From the NCBI GenBank assembly GCA_016213105.1, contig JACRBN010000025.1, positions 186,001 to 250,000 of the forward strand: DNA of 64,000 bases, read 5' to 3'. Below, piece by piece: positions 31,331-39,451 of this stretch. A model generated the notes under the pieces. The model made no database searches, had not been told where the DNA came from, and was given only the letters and a program-made list of their open reading frames with translations. Position 1 is the first letter of the stretch, and every line of letters begins with the position of its first letter. Source of the stretch: Chloroflexota bacterium (GTDB lineage: Bacteria > Chloroflexota > Anaerolineae > Anaerolineales > Villigracilaceae). The position numbers and the translations under genes were made by a program.

Positions 31331-31440
31331 CGTCATTGCGAGCGATCTTTGCGAAGCAATCCCCTGTTTTTATGTAATCTTTTGTCTGGCAGTGACAGGA
31401 GATTGCTTCGAGCGGAAGAACACCGCTCTCGCAATGACAT
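31331..31440. repeat. 110-bp inverted repeat of the CATTGCGAGC type
   Basis: GTCATTGCGAG (31332-31342) and CTCGCAATGAC (31428-31438) are perfect inverted ends; inside, GCGAAGCAATC and GATTGCTTCG form a second inverted pair. This is a widely dispersed bacterial intergenic repeat. It lies between the HerA-like gene and the convergent lipoprotein gene. Confidence 0.7.
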
Positions 31441-31463
31441 GCGCGGTAACGAAGCATCGCGCT

Positions 31464-32948
31464 TCACCGAAACGGACAGACATCTTCGGGCTTGTACGTA
31501 TGACTTTGCATCCCGTGATAATCACTGCCCAGCGGGATGAGGATGTCAGGATGCGCGGCTGCATAGTCAACCGCCATCCCGCAGGCGGCGGTCATGTCGT
31601 GTGAGGATTGATACTCGTTCCAGAAAGCGGCCGCCATCTCCGCATAGATATAGCCTGGATTGCCCTCGGTGAATTTTTGTTGCAAAGTTTGGTAGACCGT
31701 GCCCGCATCCGATTCGTGGCCCTGTAAAATGTGGAGTAGTGTGATGCGATAATAGGAATAGGCAGCGAGTGAATTATATTCAAGCGAAGAGTCAATTGGG
31801 TCTTCAGCAAATTCAGGCGCTTTGAAGTCAGGCCAGTGGAGAGTGTCTGGCCCATGTAAAGTGTAAAGCAATTGCTGAGTAAAATCTGCGCGTTTCTTTG
31901 ACCACCCTTCCAGTTGATCGTTGAAGACGGCATCCTGATATAACGCCAGTGCATCCTGGTATTGATTTTGTAACATGAGTTGGTCAGCATCTTGAATAGC
32001 TTGGAAGCGAAAAACAGGCGGGTCATAACGAAATCCTGTTGGTTCAAAAGTGTGACCATTCCAGTCGTATGTTTCTATAAAGTTTCGCACAGGATACTCG
32101 TACGCAAATAGCTGTGAATACAAGCCCCCATGCAGCCTGAACTCAGATAAACCGTTGTGATCCTGATCTGTGATTTTAAAATTCAGCAGGCCCGTCATGC
32201 CCATGGAAGGCGCCAATTGCACAAATTCCATCCCATCCCATTCCAGGACTGTGATGCCGTAACACCCACTTCCTGAGCAGCCGCGCGAAACAATGATGAC
32301 ATCCTGAAGCCCGTTGGCATTGACATCTTGAATTCTTTGAAGAGAATACCAAGAGATGTCATAAGGGTCAATTTCCGACTCGGATGGGTAGACCTTATAA
32401 GAGCCCATCTCACAGTAAAGGATATGGACCCTGCTTGAAATACCAAAATCTTCAAAGATGAGTTCTGGAATTCCATCATTCGTTAGGTCTGTGTAGTAAA
32501 AGAACGGATCGCTGGAATCAAAGGAAAAATTCTGCCTCAGGCGTTCCAATGTCGATTGCATGGAGCCGCCTGCGTTTAAATAATCCTGTATGAACTTCTC
32601 TGCGTTGCCAAGAATACATCCCTTTTCCATGCAGTTGGTTTGAATGGGAAAGTCTGCAACCAGGGACGGATTCTCTTTGGGGCACACTGCCGCCTGTGCA
32701 GGCGTGACTGTCACGATCATGGACGGGTCGAAGGTGGGCGTGACTGTCGGCGTCCCCGGCAGGGGTGTGGAGGATGGAGACGGGGACATTGGAATGGCGG
32801 TTTCGGGCCGCGTCGGGACGGCAATGTGCGTAGTAACAATGGGCGTTGTAGTTGTGGTCGTCCCCGTTATTGGAATTGAAGTGACAGGTACACATCCCGT
32901 CAGCAAGCCGAGAATGACCAGAAGAAAGAGAGCAGGACGCAGATTCAT
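31464..32948 (-). CDS. lipoprotein with FG-GAP/EF-hand-like repeats
   Basis: A 494-residue lipoprotein: MNLRPALFLLVILGLLTGC gives lipobox LTGC (Cys19), then a Thr/Pro/Ser linker to about residue 80. The mature part has three calcium-type loops, DLTNDGIPELIF, DVNANGLQDVII and DQDHNGLSEF, spaced by about 55 residues, resembling VCBS/FG-GAP repeats of a beta-propeller. The last 180 residues look helical (TPR-like: DADQLMLQNQYQDALALYQD). The function is unknown; it is an exported binding protein. An AGGAGGTTCGA site precedes the ATG. GC is lower than in the neighbours. Confidence 0.7.
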   Translation of the reverse strand: MNLRPALFLLVILGLLTGCVPVTSIPITGTTTTTTPIVTTHIAVPTRPETAIPMSPSPSSTPLPGTPTVTPTFDPSMIVTVTPAQAAVCPKENPSLVADFPIQTNCMEKGCILGNAEKFIQDYLNAGGSMQSTLERLRQNFSFDSSDPFFYYTDLTNDGIPELIFEDFGISSRVHILYCEMGSYKVYPSESEIDPYDISWYSLQRIQDVNANGLQDVIIVSRGCSGSGCYGITVLEWDGMEFVQLAPSMGMTGLLNFKITDQDHNGLSEFRLHGGLYSQLFAYEYPVRNFIETYDWNGHTFEPTGFRYDPPVFRFQAIQDADQLMLQNQYQDALALYQDAVFNDQLEGWSKKRADFTQQLLYTLHGPDTLHWPDFKAPEFAEDPIDSSLEYNSLAAYSYYRITLLHILQGHESDAGTVYQTLQQKFTEGNPGYIYAEMAAAFWNEYQSSHDMTAACGMAVDYAAAHPDILIPLGSDYHGMQSHTYKPEDVCPFR

Positions 32949-32983
32949 TCGAACCTCCTGTGCGTTGAAATCGACAGGGCCAA

Positions 32984-33057
32984 TTATATAATACCCACGG
33001 GTGAAAATTTCGCTTTCCGCCCTTTAAAAGAGCGCCATTTTCACCCGAGTGCGGTAT
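32984..33057. repeat. terminal-inverted-repeat element, copy 2 (about 74 bp)
   Basis: TTATATAATACCCACGGGTG at the left and TTTTCACCCGAGTGCGGTAT (33038-33057) at the right are inverted repeats of each other; both ends match the element at 6126-6299. On the minus strand the left end provides TATTATATAAT about 36 bp before the lipoprotein start, the same position relative to a minus-strand gene as in copy 1. Confidence 0.65.
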
Positions 33058-33121
33058 AACGCCGCTGCGCGCGTAACACAGCGGCGGCCTGGGTCGTCCC
33101 TATTCCTGTAAAGGAGACCTC

Positions 33122-33706
33122 ATGAGCATTCTCAAAATCATCCTCGCCATCGCCGCCTGGGGCATCGTTCACTCGATCCTCGCCTCGCACATCGCCAAGG
33201 ACAGCTTCCGCGCCTGGCTGGGAAATGGCTTCATGCGCCTGTACCGCCTGGCCTACAACGTCTTTTCGGTGCTCAGTTTTGCGCCCATCCTGTGGCTGAC
33301 CTGGACTCTGCCGAACCAGCCGCTGTACGAAGTCCCTGCGCCGTGGAGGTATCTCATGCTGGCGGGACAGGGCGCGTCCGCGTTGATGCTGCTGGTCGGC
33401 GTGCTGCAAACCGACACGTTCAACTTCATCGGCCTGGGTCAGCTCTTTCAAGAAAAGGAACAACCCTCGAAACTGGTCGTGGGCGGACTGTACCGCCACA
33501 TGCGCCATCCGCTCTACACGGCGGGACTCCTGTTTCTGTGGCTCACGCCCGGCATGAGCCTCAACTCGCTGACCCTGTACATCGCCTCCACGTTGTACAT
33601 TCTGGTCGGAGCCTATTTCGAGGAACGCAAACTGCTGCGCGAATTCGGCCCGGCCTACGCCGAATACCAAAAGAAGACGCCGATGCTCATTCCGGGGCTG
33701 TTTTAG
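33122..33706 (+). CDS. isoprenylcysteine carboxyl methyltransferase-like (NnrU-like) membrane protein
   Basis: A 194-residue membrane protein with five hydrophobic segments. The motif GGLYRHMRHPLYTAGLLFLW (residues about 121-140) with the later EERKLLREFGPAYAEYQKKT is the ICMT-type SAM-binding signature; the N-terminal WGIVHSILASH resembles NnrU/methyltransferase-family sequences. The substrate is unknown. It is a distant paralogue of the gene at 6374. AAGGAGA precedes the ATG. Confidence 0.78.
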   Translation: MSILKIILAIAAWGIVHSILASHIAKDSFRAWLGNGFMRLYRLAYNVFSVLSFAPILWLTWTLPNQPLYEVPAPWRYLMLAGQGASALMLLVGVLQTDTFNFIGLGQLFQEKEQPSKLVVGGLYRHMRHPLYTAGLLFLWLTPGMSLNSLTLYIASTLYILVGAYFEERKLLREFGPAYAEYQKKTPMLIPGLF

Positions 33707-33821
33707 CCGCAGTCACCGCCTCCTGTCGTTGGCGACTCCAAAGTCAGGAGGCTTTGGAGTCCAAGTGGGGGAACCGTTCGGCGTTATCATCCGTCTTTAA
33801 GGCATTCACGGAAGGAGTGTG

Positions 33822-33827
33822 TATAAT
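33822..33827 (+). promoter_or_regulatory. -10 element just upstream of the VanW gene
   Basis: TATAAT lies 7 nt before the ATG at 33835, which would put the transcript start at or next to the start codon and give a leaderless mRNA. No good -35 is seen 17 bp upstream. A GAAGGAG at 33810-33816 is too far from the ATG to be an ideal ribosome site. Confidence 0.4.
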
Positions 33828-33834
33828 CAACCCC

Positions 33835-35724
33835 ATGACCACGATAACCTATCATACCCGACGCAAACCCTCCATTCTGCCGCAAATTTTAGCTGCCATT
33901 GTCAGCGGACTGGTTCTATTCTTCGGCGCAGTGCTCGCCTGGACGCTCGGCTTCCAGCTCCTGTACGCGGGGCGCATCTTCCCGGGCGTCTCCGTGGCGG
34001 GCGTGGAACTCTCCGGGCTGTCGCCCGCCGACGCGGCGGTGAAGCTCAACCAGATGCTCTCCTATCCGATCACGGGCAAGGTCGTCTTCCGCGATGGGGA
34101 CGACGTATGGGTGGCCGCGCCCGTGCAGCTCGGCATGGTCTTCGACCCCTCCGCCAGCGCGCGCGCCGCCTTCGACGTGGGCCGCAGCGACGGGTTGTTC
34201 GGCGCCCTGAGGGGCCAGTTGCAGGCCTTCGGCAGCGGCAGGGACGTGGCGCCCGTCATCATCTTCGACCAGCGCCTGGCCTACACCTACCTGCAATCCC
34301 TGGCGGGGGAGATCGACCAGCCGGTGGTCGAAGCCGGCCTGCACCTCGAAGGCACCAACGTGGTGGCCACGCCCGGGCAGGCGGGCCGCACCCTCAAACT
34401 CGACGCCACCCTCATCCTGCTGAGCGGACAACTGCAATCCTTCCGCGACGGGGAAGTGCCGCTGGTCATCCAGGAGATCCAGCCCTCGATCCTCGACGTC
34501 AGCGCCCAGGCGGATGCCGCCCGCCAGATCCTCAGCCAGCCGATGAGCCTGGTCGTGCCGAACGCCCAGGCCGGTGACCCCGGCCCGTGGACCTACGAAG
34601 TGGCAGTGCTGGCCAATATGCTCGCCGTCCAGCGCGTGGATGTCGGCGGCGTGCCCACCGTCCAGGTGGGGCTGAACCCGAATGCCCTGCGCGAGATGCT
34701 GACCGGCATCCAGCCCGCGGTCGACCGCGCTCCGCAGAACGCGCGTTTCTACTACGACGATGCCTCGGCGCAACTGGTCGCCTGGCAGTCCTCGCAGGTG
34801 GGACGCACCCTCGATATTGACCAATCCATTTTATTGATCAACAACGCCCTGGCGCGCGGGGAACATACCATCCCCCTGCAGATCGTGGAGGCCCTGCCCA
34901 TCGTCAGCGACACGGCCACCGCCGCGCAACTGGGCATCACGCAGAACATCGGCGAATACACCTCCTATTTTTACGGCTCCAGCACGGAACGCATTCAGAA
35001 CATCCAGGCGGCCGCGGAACGCTTCCACGGCGTGATGGTTGCGCCGGGTGAAGTCTTCTCGATGGGACAGGTGCTCGGCGACGTGAGCCTCGAAAACGGC
35101 TTCGCCGAGGCGCTCATCATCTACGGCGGACGCACCATCAAGGGCGTGGGCGGCGGCGTGTGCCAGGTCAGCACCACCCTGTTCCGCGCGGTCTTCTTCG
35201 CGGGCTTCCCGGTCAACGAACGCTACTCGCACGCCTACCGCGTCTCCTACTACGAGAAGACCGCCGACGGCGGCATCGACCCCAACCTGGCCGGTCTGGA
35301 CGCCACGGTCTACTTCCCGCTGGTCGATTTCAAGTTCACCAACGACTCGCCCTACTGGCTGTTGATGGAAACCTACGTCAATGTGGAGGCCCGCACCCTG
35401 ACCTGGAAGCTGTACTCCACCTCCGACGGCCGCTCCGTCACCTGGGACACCACCGGTCCGCAAAACGTGGTGTCCGCCCCCAATCCGCTCTTCGAGGAAA
35501 ACACCGAGCTCGACAAGAACCAGATGAAACAGGTCGACTGGCCGGCCCAGGGCGCAGACGTCAACGTGACCCGCACGGTCTGGCGCGATGGCTCGGTCTA
35601 CTTCCAGGACAACTTCCAAACCCACTATGAGCCCTGGCAGGCCATCTGCCAGTACGGCCCGGGCACGGCCGACCCCGAAAAGATGGCCGAACGCAAGGGG
35701 CTTTGCATGCCCCCGTCGTTTTAG
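33835..35724 (+). CDS. VanW-family surface protein with PG-binding-4 repeats
   Basis: A 629-residue protein. Residues about 12-38 are one membrane anchor. Residues about 40-330 contain two repeats of the PG_binding_4 type (GVSVAGVELSGLSPADAAVK). The VanW domain spans residues about 355-520: ERIQNIQAAAERFHGVMVAP, GEVFSMGQVLGDV, and GVGGGVCQVSTTLFRAVFFA. The last part (residues about 520-629) resembles a G5-like beta region. VanW proteins are found next to wall-precursor genes, but their reaction is unknown. The ATG at 33835 is chosen over in-frame codons from 33292 that overlap the methyltransferase gene. Confidence 0.85.
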   Translation: MTTITYHTRRKPSILPQILAAIVSGLVLFFGAVLAWTLGFQLLYAGRIFPGVSVAGVELSGLSPADAAVKLNQMLSYPITGKVVFRDGDDVWVAAPVQLGMVFDPSASARAAFDVGRSDGLFGALRGQLQAFGSGRDVAPVIIFDQRLAYTYLQSLAGEIDQPVVEAGLHLEGTNVVATPGQAGRTLKLDATLILLSGQLQSFRDGEVPLVIQEIQPSILDVSAQADAARQILSQPMSLVVPNAQAGDPGPWTYEVAVLANMLAVQRVDVGGVPTVQVGLNPNALREMLTGIQPAVDRAPQNARFYYDDASAQLVAWQSSQVGRTLDIDQSILLINNALARGEHTIPLQIVEALPIVSDTATAAQLGITQNIGEYTSYFYGSSTERIQNIQAAAERFHGVMVAPGEVFSMGQVLGDVSLENGFAEALIIYGGRTIKGVGGGVCQVSTTLFRAVFFAGFPVNERYSHAYRVSYYEKTADGGIDPNLAGLDATVYFPLVDFKFTNDSPYWLLMETYVNVEARTLTWKLYSTSDGRSVTWDTTGPQNVVSAPNPLFEENTELDKNQMKQVDWPAQGADVNVTRTVWRDGSVYFQDNFQTHYEPWQAICQYGPGTADPEKMAERKGLCMPPSF

Positions 35725-35780
35725 GCGGGCAGCCTGTCTCCCCGCCTCATGGTACAATTCCGCCTCGATTGGAGAAAAAC

Positions 35781-35999
35781 ATGGTCAGTACCGAATTGCT
35801 TGAAATCCTGCGCTGCCCCAATTGCGTCCGTGAAAAGGACGGAATGCTCAAACTGTACAAGGACACCTGGCTGATCTGCCAGGATTGCGGGCGGAAATAC
35901 CCCATCGTGGACGACATCCCCGTGATGTTGATCGACGAGGGCGACAAGTGGGCCAGCACAGCCGAGGAAAGCCTGCCCGTCCCGCCCCCCGCCAAATGA
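35781..35999 (+). CDS. Trm112-like small zinc protein
   Basis: A 72-residue protein of the Trm112/UPF0434 (YcaR) family: MVSTELLEILRCPNC, then LKLYKDTWLICQDCGRKYPI and DDIPVMLIDEGDKW. The two CxxC pairs (CPNC and CQDC) form a zinc ribbon. In other organisms Trm112 activates methyltransferases; in bacteria the role is unclear. GGAGAAAAAC precedes the ATG. Its stop overlaps the next start (ATGA). Confidence 0.88.
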   Translation: MVSTELLEILRCPNCVREKDGMLKLYKDTWLICQDCGRKYPIVDDIPVMLIDEGDKWASTAEESLPVPPPAK

Positions 36000-36571
36000 G
36001 CGACCTGCATACCCTGCTGGCGGACCTGCTCGGCGGCGATGAAATCCGCGCCGAAGAATCCGTGGCGGGGCTGATCGCCCTGGACACCCAGGCCCTGCAC
36101 GCCCTGCAAGTGGCGGCCCGTTCCGCCGATGCGGACGGCCGCTGGTGGGTCGTCCGCGCCCTGGCCGAACTGCCCTGCGTGCGGAACGAGGACCTGCTCC
36201 CGTTTTTGGAGGATTCCGCCCCCGAGGTGCGCCAGGCGGCCGCCCTGGGGCTGGGCGCCCGTCCCACGGAAAGCGCCATCCCGCCGTTGGTGCGCGCCCT
36301 GCACGACCCCGATTCGATGGTGGCGGGCCTGGCGGCCAACGCCCTGGGCCGGGCGGGAAGCGCTTCCACGCCGCCCCTGCTCGAGATCCTGGACGGGGCG
36401 CCGCAGGTTGTCCGCATCCTGGCGATGCGCGTCTTGTCCGAAGTGAAGGATCATCGCGCCATCCCCGCCATGATGAAGGCCCTGAACGACGACTCGGCCG
36501 TCATCCAGCACTGGGCGCGGGAGGGATTGGAACGTCTCGGCCTCGATCTGGTATTCATGAAACCAAGCTAA
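35996..36571 (+). CDS. HEAT-repeat protein
   Basis: A 191-residue alpha-solenoid with about five HEAT/PBS-lyase-type repeats: DGRWWVVRALAELPCVRNED, then SAPEVRQAAALGLGARPTES and DPDSMVAGLAANALGRAGSA, each with the helix-turn-helix ALGxxG pattern. Such repeats serve as protein-binding scaffolds. It overlaps the Trm112-like gene by 4 nt and is 3 nt from the LCP gene, so the three are one operon. Confidence 0.85.
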   Translation: MSDLHTLLADLLGGDEIRAEESVAGLIALDTQALHALQVAARSADADGRWWVVRALAELPCVRNEDLLPFLEDSAPEVRQAAALGLGARPTESAIPPLVRALHDPDSMVAGLAANALGRAGSASTPPLLEILDGAPQVVRILAMRVLSEVKDHRAIPAMMKALNDDSAVIQHWAREGLERLGLDLVFMKPS

Positions 36572-36574
36572 CCT

Positions 36575-38026
36575 ATGCATAAAATCTTTGACTTCTTCAA
36601 AAAAATCAAACTGCCGCATCCCAAACGGCCCAGGATCGGACCGATCATCTTCTGGGTGGTCTCGCTGGTGCTGGTGGCCCTGGCATTCTCCACCTCCCGC
36701 AGCCTCTTCCGCTGCTGGGAAGTGACCAACCTGCCGGGCATCTCCCCCGCCTCCTGCGCCAACGCGACCAATTCGGTGATCGGCACGCCCGTGGTCAACG
36801 CGGAGGGAACGCCCATCGCAGCGCCTCCCACGCCGGTGCCCGCCCCGCCCGAAGTGCAATTGCCCACCTGGGACGGCGCCAGCCGCATCAACATCCTGTT
36901 CATCGGCCTGGACTACCGCGATTACGTCGCCAACGAAGGCCCGCCGCGCACCGACACGATGATCCTGTTCACGGTCGATCCGCAGAGCAAGACCGCGGGC
37001 ATGCTCTCGATTCCGCGTGACCTGTGGGTCAACATCCCGGGCTACGAGTTCAGCCGCATCAACACCGCCTATCCCACCGGCGAAGGCAACCAGCTGCCGG
37101 GCGGCGGCGCGGGGCTGGCCATGAAGACCGTGGAACAGCTCATCGGTGTGCCGGTTCAATACTACGGCTCCATCGACTTCCACGCCTTCGAGGAAGCCAT
37201 CGACTCGATGGGCGGGTTATACATCTGCATCCGCGAGAAGCTGCGCATCGACCCCATCGGCGACAAGAAGTCCGAGGTGCTCAAGCCCGGCTGCCAGACG
37301 CTGTATGGCTACCAGGTGCTGGCCTTCGCCCGCAACCGCTACACCGAAAAGGGCGACGTGGACCGCGCCGCCCGCCAGCAGCAGGTAATCTACGCCCTGT
37401 ACAACCAGATCTTCAACCCGGCCAATTTCCCGACCATGCTGGCCAAGGCGCCCGAGATCTACGCCGAAGCCTCGGCGGGCCTGCGCACCAACCTGGCCTT
37501 CGAAGACCTGATGAAACTCGGCGTGCTAATGCGCGACATTCCCATCGCGAACATCAAACACGGCATCATCGACGAGACCATGACCACGCAGGCCAATACC
37601 ATCCTCGACGGGCAGGCCGCCAGCGTGCTCAAGCCGATGCACGACAAGATCCGCGTGCTGCGCGATGACATCTTCATCTCCGGCGGCCCGACCAGCCCGA
37701 AAGCCGCGGGCGACGCGACTGTCCTGATGCAGCAGGATGAGGCGCGCGTGCGTGTGGTCAACAGTTCCCTGGCGCCTGATCTCGGTCAGCGCACCGCGAA
37801 CATGCTGCTCACCCAGGGCATGAACGTGACCGAAGTCTCCGCGGGCCTGAACGTGCAAAGCACCACCGTGGTGATCTACGGCCCGAAACTGTACGCCCTC
37901 AAATACATCGTGGCCCTGTTCGGGCTTGGGAACAACCAGATCATCTTCAAGAATGAAGCGTCCACGGTCGATCTTGAGATCATCCTGGGCAACGACTGGA
38001 TGGGGCGGCTCCCAGCCGGGTACTAA
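36575..38026 (+). CDS. LytR-CpsA-Psr (LCP) family protein
   Basis: A 483-residue protein. Residues about 23-45 are one membrane anchor, followed by a Pro-rich linker. The LCP domain runs from about residue 105 to 260: NILFIGLDYRDY, then PRTDTMILFTVDPQSKTAGM, LSIPRDLWVNIPGYEFSRIN and ALYNQ after the conserved FARNRYTEKGDVDRAARQQQ. Residues about 385-460 are a LytR_C domain (RVRVVNSSLAPDLGQRTANM). LCP enzymes attach glycopolymers to peptidoglycan. With VanW and the SLH protein this suggests a glycopolymer-decorated wall. Confidence 0.92.
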   Translation: MHKIFDFFKKIKLPHPKRPRIGPIIFWVVSLVLVALAFSTSRSLFRCWEVTNLPGISPASCANATNSVIGTPVVNAEGTPIAAPPTPVPAPPEVQLPTWDGASRINILFIGLDYRDYVANEGPPRTDTMILFTVDPQSKTAGMLSIPRDLWVNIPGYEFSRINTAYPTGEGNQLPGGGAGLAMKTVEQLIGVPVQYYGSIDFHAFEEAIDSMGGLYICIREKLRIDPIGDKKSEVLKPGCQTLYGYQVLAFARNRYTEKGDVDRAARQQQVIYALYNQIFNPANFPTMLAKAPEIYAEASAGLRTNLAFEDLMKLGVLMRDIPIANIKHGIIDETMTTQANTILDGQAASVLKPMHDKIRVLRDDIFISGGPTSPKAAGDATVLMQQDEARVRVVNSSLAPDLGQRTANMLLTQGMNVTEVSAGLNVQSTTVVIYGPKLYALKYIVALFGLGNNQIIFKNEASTVDLEIILGNDWMGRLPAGY

Positions 38027-38030
38027 CACA

Positions 38031-38070
38031 CAAAAAAAACCGCAGGCCACGCGCCTGCGTTTTTTTTATT
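38031..38070. terminator. bidirectional terminator
   Basis: CGCAGGCCACGCGCCTGCG stem flanked by A8 on the left and T8 on the right, between the LCP gene end and the convergent membrane protein gene. It can work on both strands. Confidence 0.92.
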
Positions 38071-38087
38071 TAAGTCTGTCTGCTTTT

Positions 38088-38948
38088 CTACGGCTGCTGA
38101 AAACTCAAACGGATGGCGCCCGTATAGGATGCTCCATCCTCCGCGAGACAGCCGGGCGGGGACACATTCGTGACCGGTGCGCCGCCTGTCCCCACGCGCA
38201 CGGTGTACAAAACCCCAACCTGCATGACAAAATCGGCATAGCCATTGCCCAACTCGGGCTTGAAGCCGGTGAAGAAGCGTTCCTCGCCGCCGTCCCAGGT
38301 GACGATGATCTCCGCGCCGGCCACCTGCTTGCGGCGCGCGTCGGTCACGAGCACCTGTAGCAGACCCTCCTGCAAACCCGCCTCGCACAGGGTGTCCTGC
38401 GCGATCAACTCGTAGGCGCGCCCGGGCAGGGGCGTGGATGTGCGCGTAGGGCGCGGCGTGGGGGTGCTGAGCGTGGCGGGCGGTTCGATGATCTGCTCGG
38501 GGATGATCGTTTCGGTTGTTTGAGCCGTGACTGGGACAACGAACGCAGTCTGCCGCGTCGAGCTGGGCGCGGAGGTGCGCGTGGGCAGCCGCGTGGCCGT
38601 GGAGGCCGGTTCGGGCGGCGGCTTCTGCAGATCCGCGGCCAGGCGCGCCACCTGCTGCACAGATTCAAAAGCCTCATCCGCCGCCAGCATCCGTTGGGCC
38701 TGGGCATTCAAGGCCGCCAGCGCATCCGCATCCCCCAGCAGGGCCAGGCGAGCGCGGGCGCGTTCGAGGTTGCCGCTGGAGGCGTAGGAGGCCGCGATCA
38801 ACGAACGCAGTTCATCCTTGAAGTCGGCGCGCAGGGTATGGGGGGAGGTTTCCTGGATGGGGGCGGGGGCAATGAACCACGAGTAAAACACCCCAACTCC
38901 CACTCCCAGCACGAGCATGATCAGGGCCAGCCAGGGAAAACGTTTCAC
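38088..38948 (-). CDS. membrane-anchored protein with Pro/Thr linker and C-terminal beta domain
   Basis: A 286-residue protein: one N-terminal membrane segment (WLALIMLVLGVGVGVFYSWF), then a helical part (PHTLRADFKDELRSLIAASY), then ARARLALLGD. Residues about 105-185 are a Thr/Pro/Ser-rich linker. The C-terminal 90 residues have GLLQVLVTDARRKQVAGAEI and VTWDGGEERFFTGF, which look like a carboxypeptidase-regulatory/Cna-B-type sandwich. The first 100 residues are paralogous to the gene upstream (38945-39289). ATGA overlap links the two. The function is unknown. Confidence 0.65.
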   Translation of the reverse strand: MKRFPWLALIMLVLGVGVGVFYSWFIAPAPIQETSPHTLRADFKDELRSLIAASYASSGNLERARARLALLGDADALAALNAQAQRMLAADEAFESVQQVARLAADLQKPPPEPASTATRLPTRTSAPSSTRQTAFVVPVTAQTTETIIPEQIIEPPATLSTPTPRPTRTSTPLPGRAYELIAQDTLCEAGLQEGLLQVLVTDARRKQVAGAEIIVTWDGGEERFFTGFKPELGNGYADFVMQVGVLYTVRVGTGGAPVTNVSPPGCLAEDGASYTGAIRLSFQQP

Positions 38949-39289
38949 GGCGTCTCCCCCTGCCAGGCTTGCATGGCTGTCGTCAATTTTTGGAGCAGGT
39001 CCAGGTCGGCTTCGGAGAAACCGATCCGCCGGGCATCCTCCAGCCCCTGGGACGCGATCTCACCCGGGGCCTGACTCCCCAGAATCGCCAGGCGGCGGGC
39101 GGCCAGCGCGGGATCCTGTTCGGTTCGATACGCCTCAGCCACCATCAACACGTAATCGGCGCGGTAATCCGCGCGCAGGGTGTCGGGCGTCGTATCCACG
39201 TACTCGACCGGGGACACGACCCAGCCGTAAACCAGGCCAAGCGCAATTCCGATGAGGAGGGCTAGAAGGGGGGCAAGCCAGCGTGACAT
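38945..39289 (-). CDS. small membrane-anchored helical protein, paralogue of the next gene
   Basis: A 114-residue protein: the membrane segment LAPLLALLIGIALGLVYGWV is followed by TTPDTLRADYRADYVLMVAE and ALAARRLAILGSQAPGEI, closely matching the arrangement in the downstream gene (SPHTLRADFKDELRSLIAAS, ARLALLGD). It appears to be the minimal form of the same module without the linker and beta domain. The function is unknown. It lies just beyond the SRP RNA gene. Confidence 0.62.
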   Translation of the reverse strand: MSRWLAPLLALLIGIALGLVYGWVVSPVEYVDTTPDTLRADYRADYVLMVAEAYRTEQDPALAARRLAILGSQAPGEIASQGLEDARRIGFSEADLDLLQKLTTAMQAWQGETP

Positions 39290-39324
39290 GTCGGGGGAGG
39301 GGTGAAAAAATATCCGAGCAGGAG

Positions 39325-39416
39325 ATCGGCGGCACCCAGAGACACTTCCTTACCGTTGCTGCCTCTCGGCCCTGGCGGGGTTCGCAAGGCTCTGCCGCGC
39401 CGGGCCTGCCCGGACG
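39325..39416 (-). ncRNA. ffs: signal recognition particle RNA (small bacterial type)
   Basis: On the minus strand the sequence contains AACCCCGCCAGGGCCGAGAG followed by GCAGCAACGGTAAGG, the conserved domain IV of SRP RNA with its asymmetric loop and a GAGA tetraloop. The flanks GGCGCGGCAGAG and CTCTGGGTGCCGCC pair to form the lower stem. The ends are estimated: the start from the promoter and the end from the closing stem; a T6 tract at 39305-39310 could be the terminator. SRP RNA with Ffh targets membrane proteins co-translationally. Confidence 0.82.
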
Positions 39417-39422
39417 CCTGCA

Positions 39423-39451
39423 AGGATACTCGAATAGGGAAGGCGTGTCAA
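39423..39451 (-). promoter_or_regulatory. promoter of the SRP RNA gene
   Basis: On the minus strand, consensus TTGACA (39446-39451), a 17-bp spacer and TATCCT (39423-39428) predict a start near 39416, exactly where the SRP RNA stem should begin. The -35 overlaps the stop codon of the acyltransferase gene. Confidence 0.75.
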
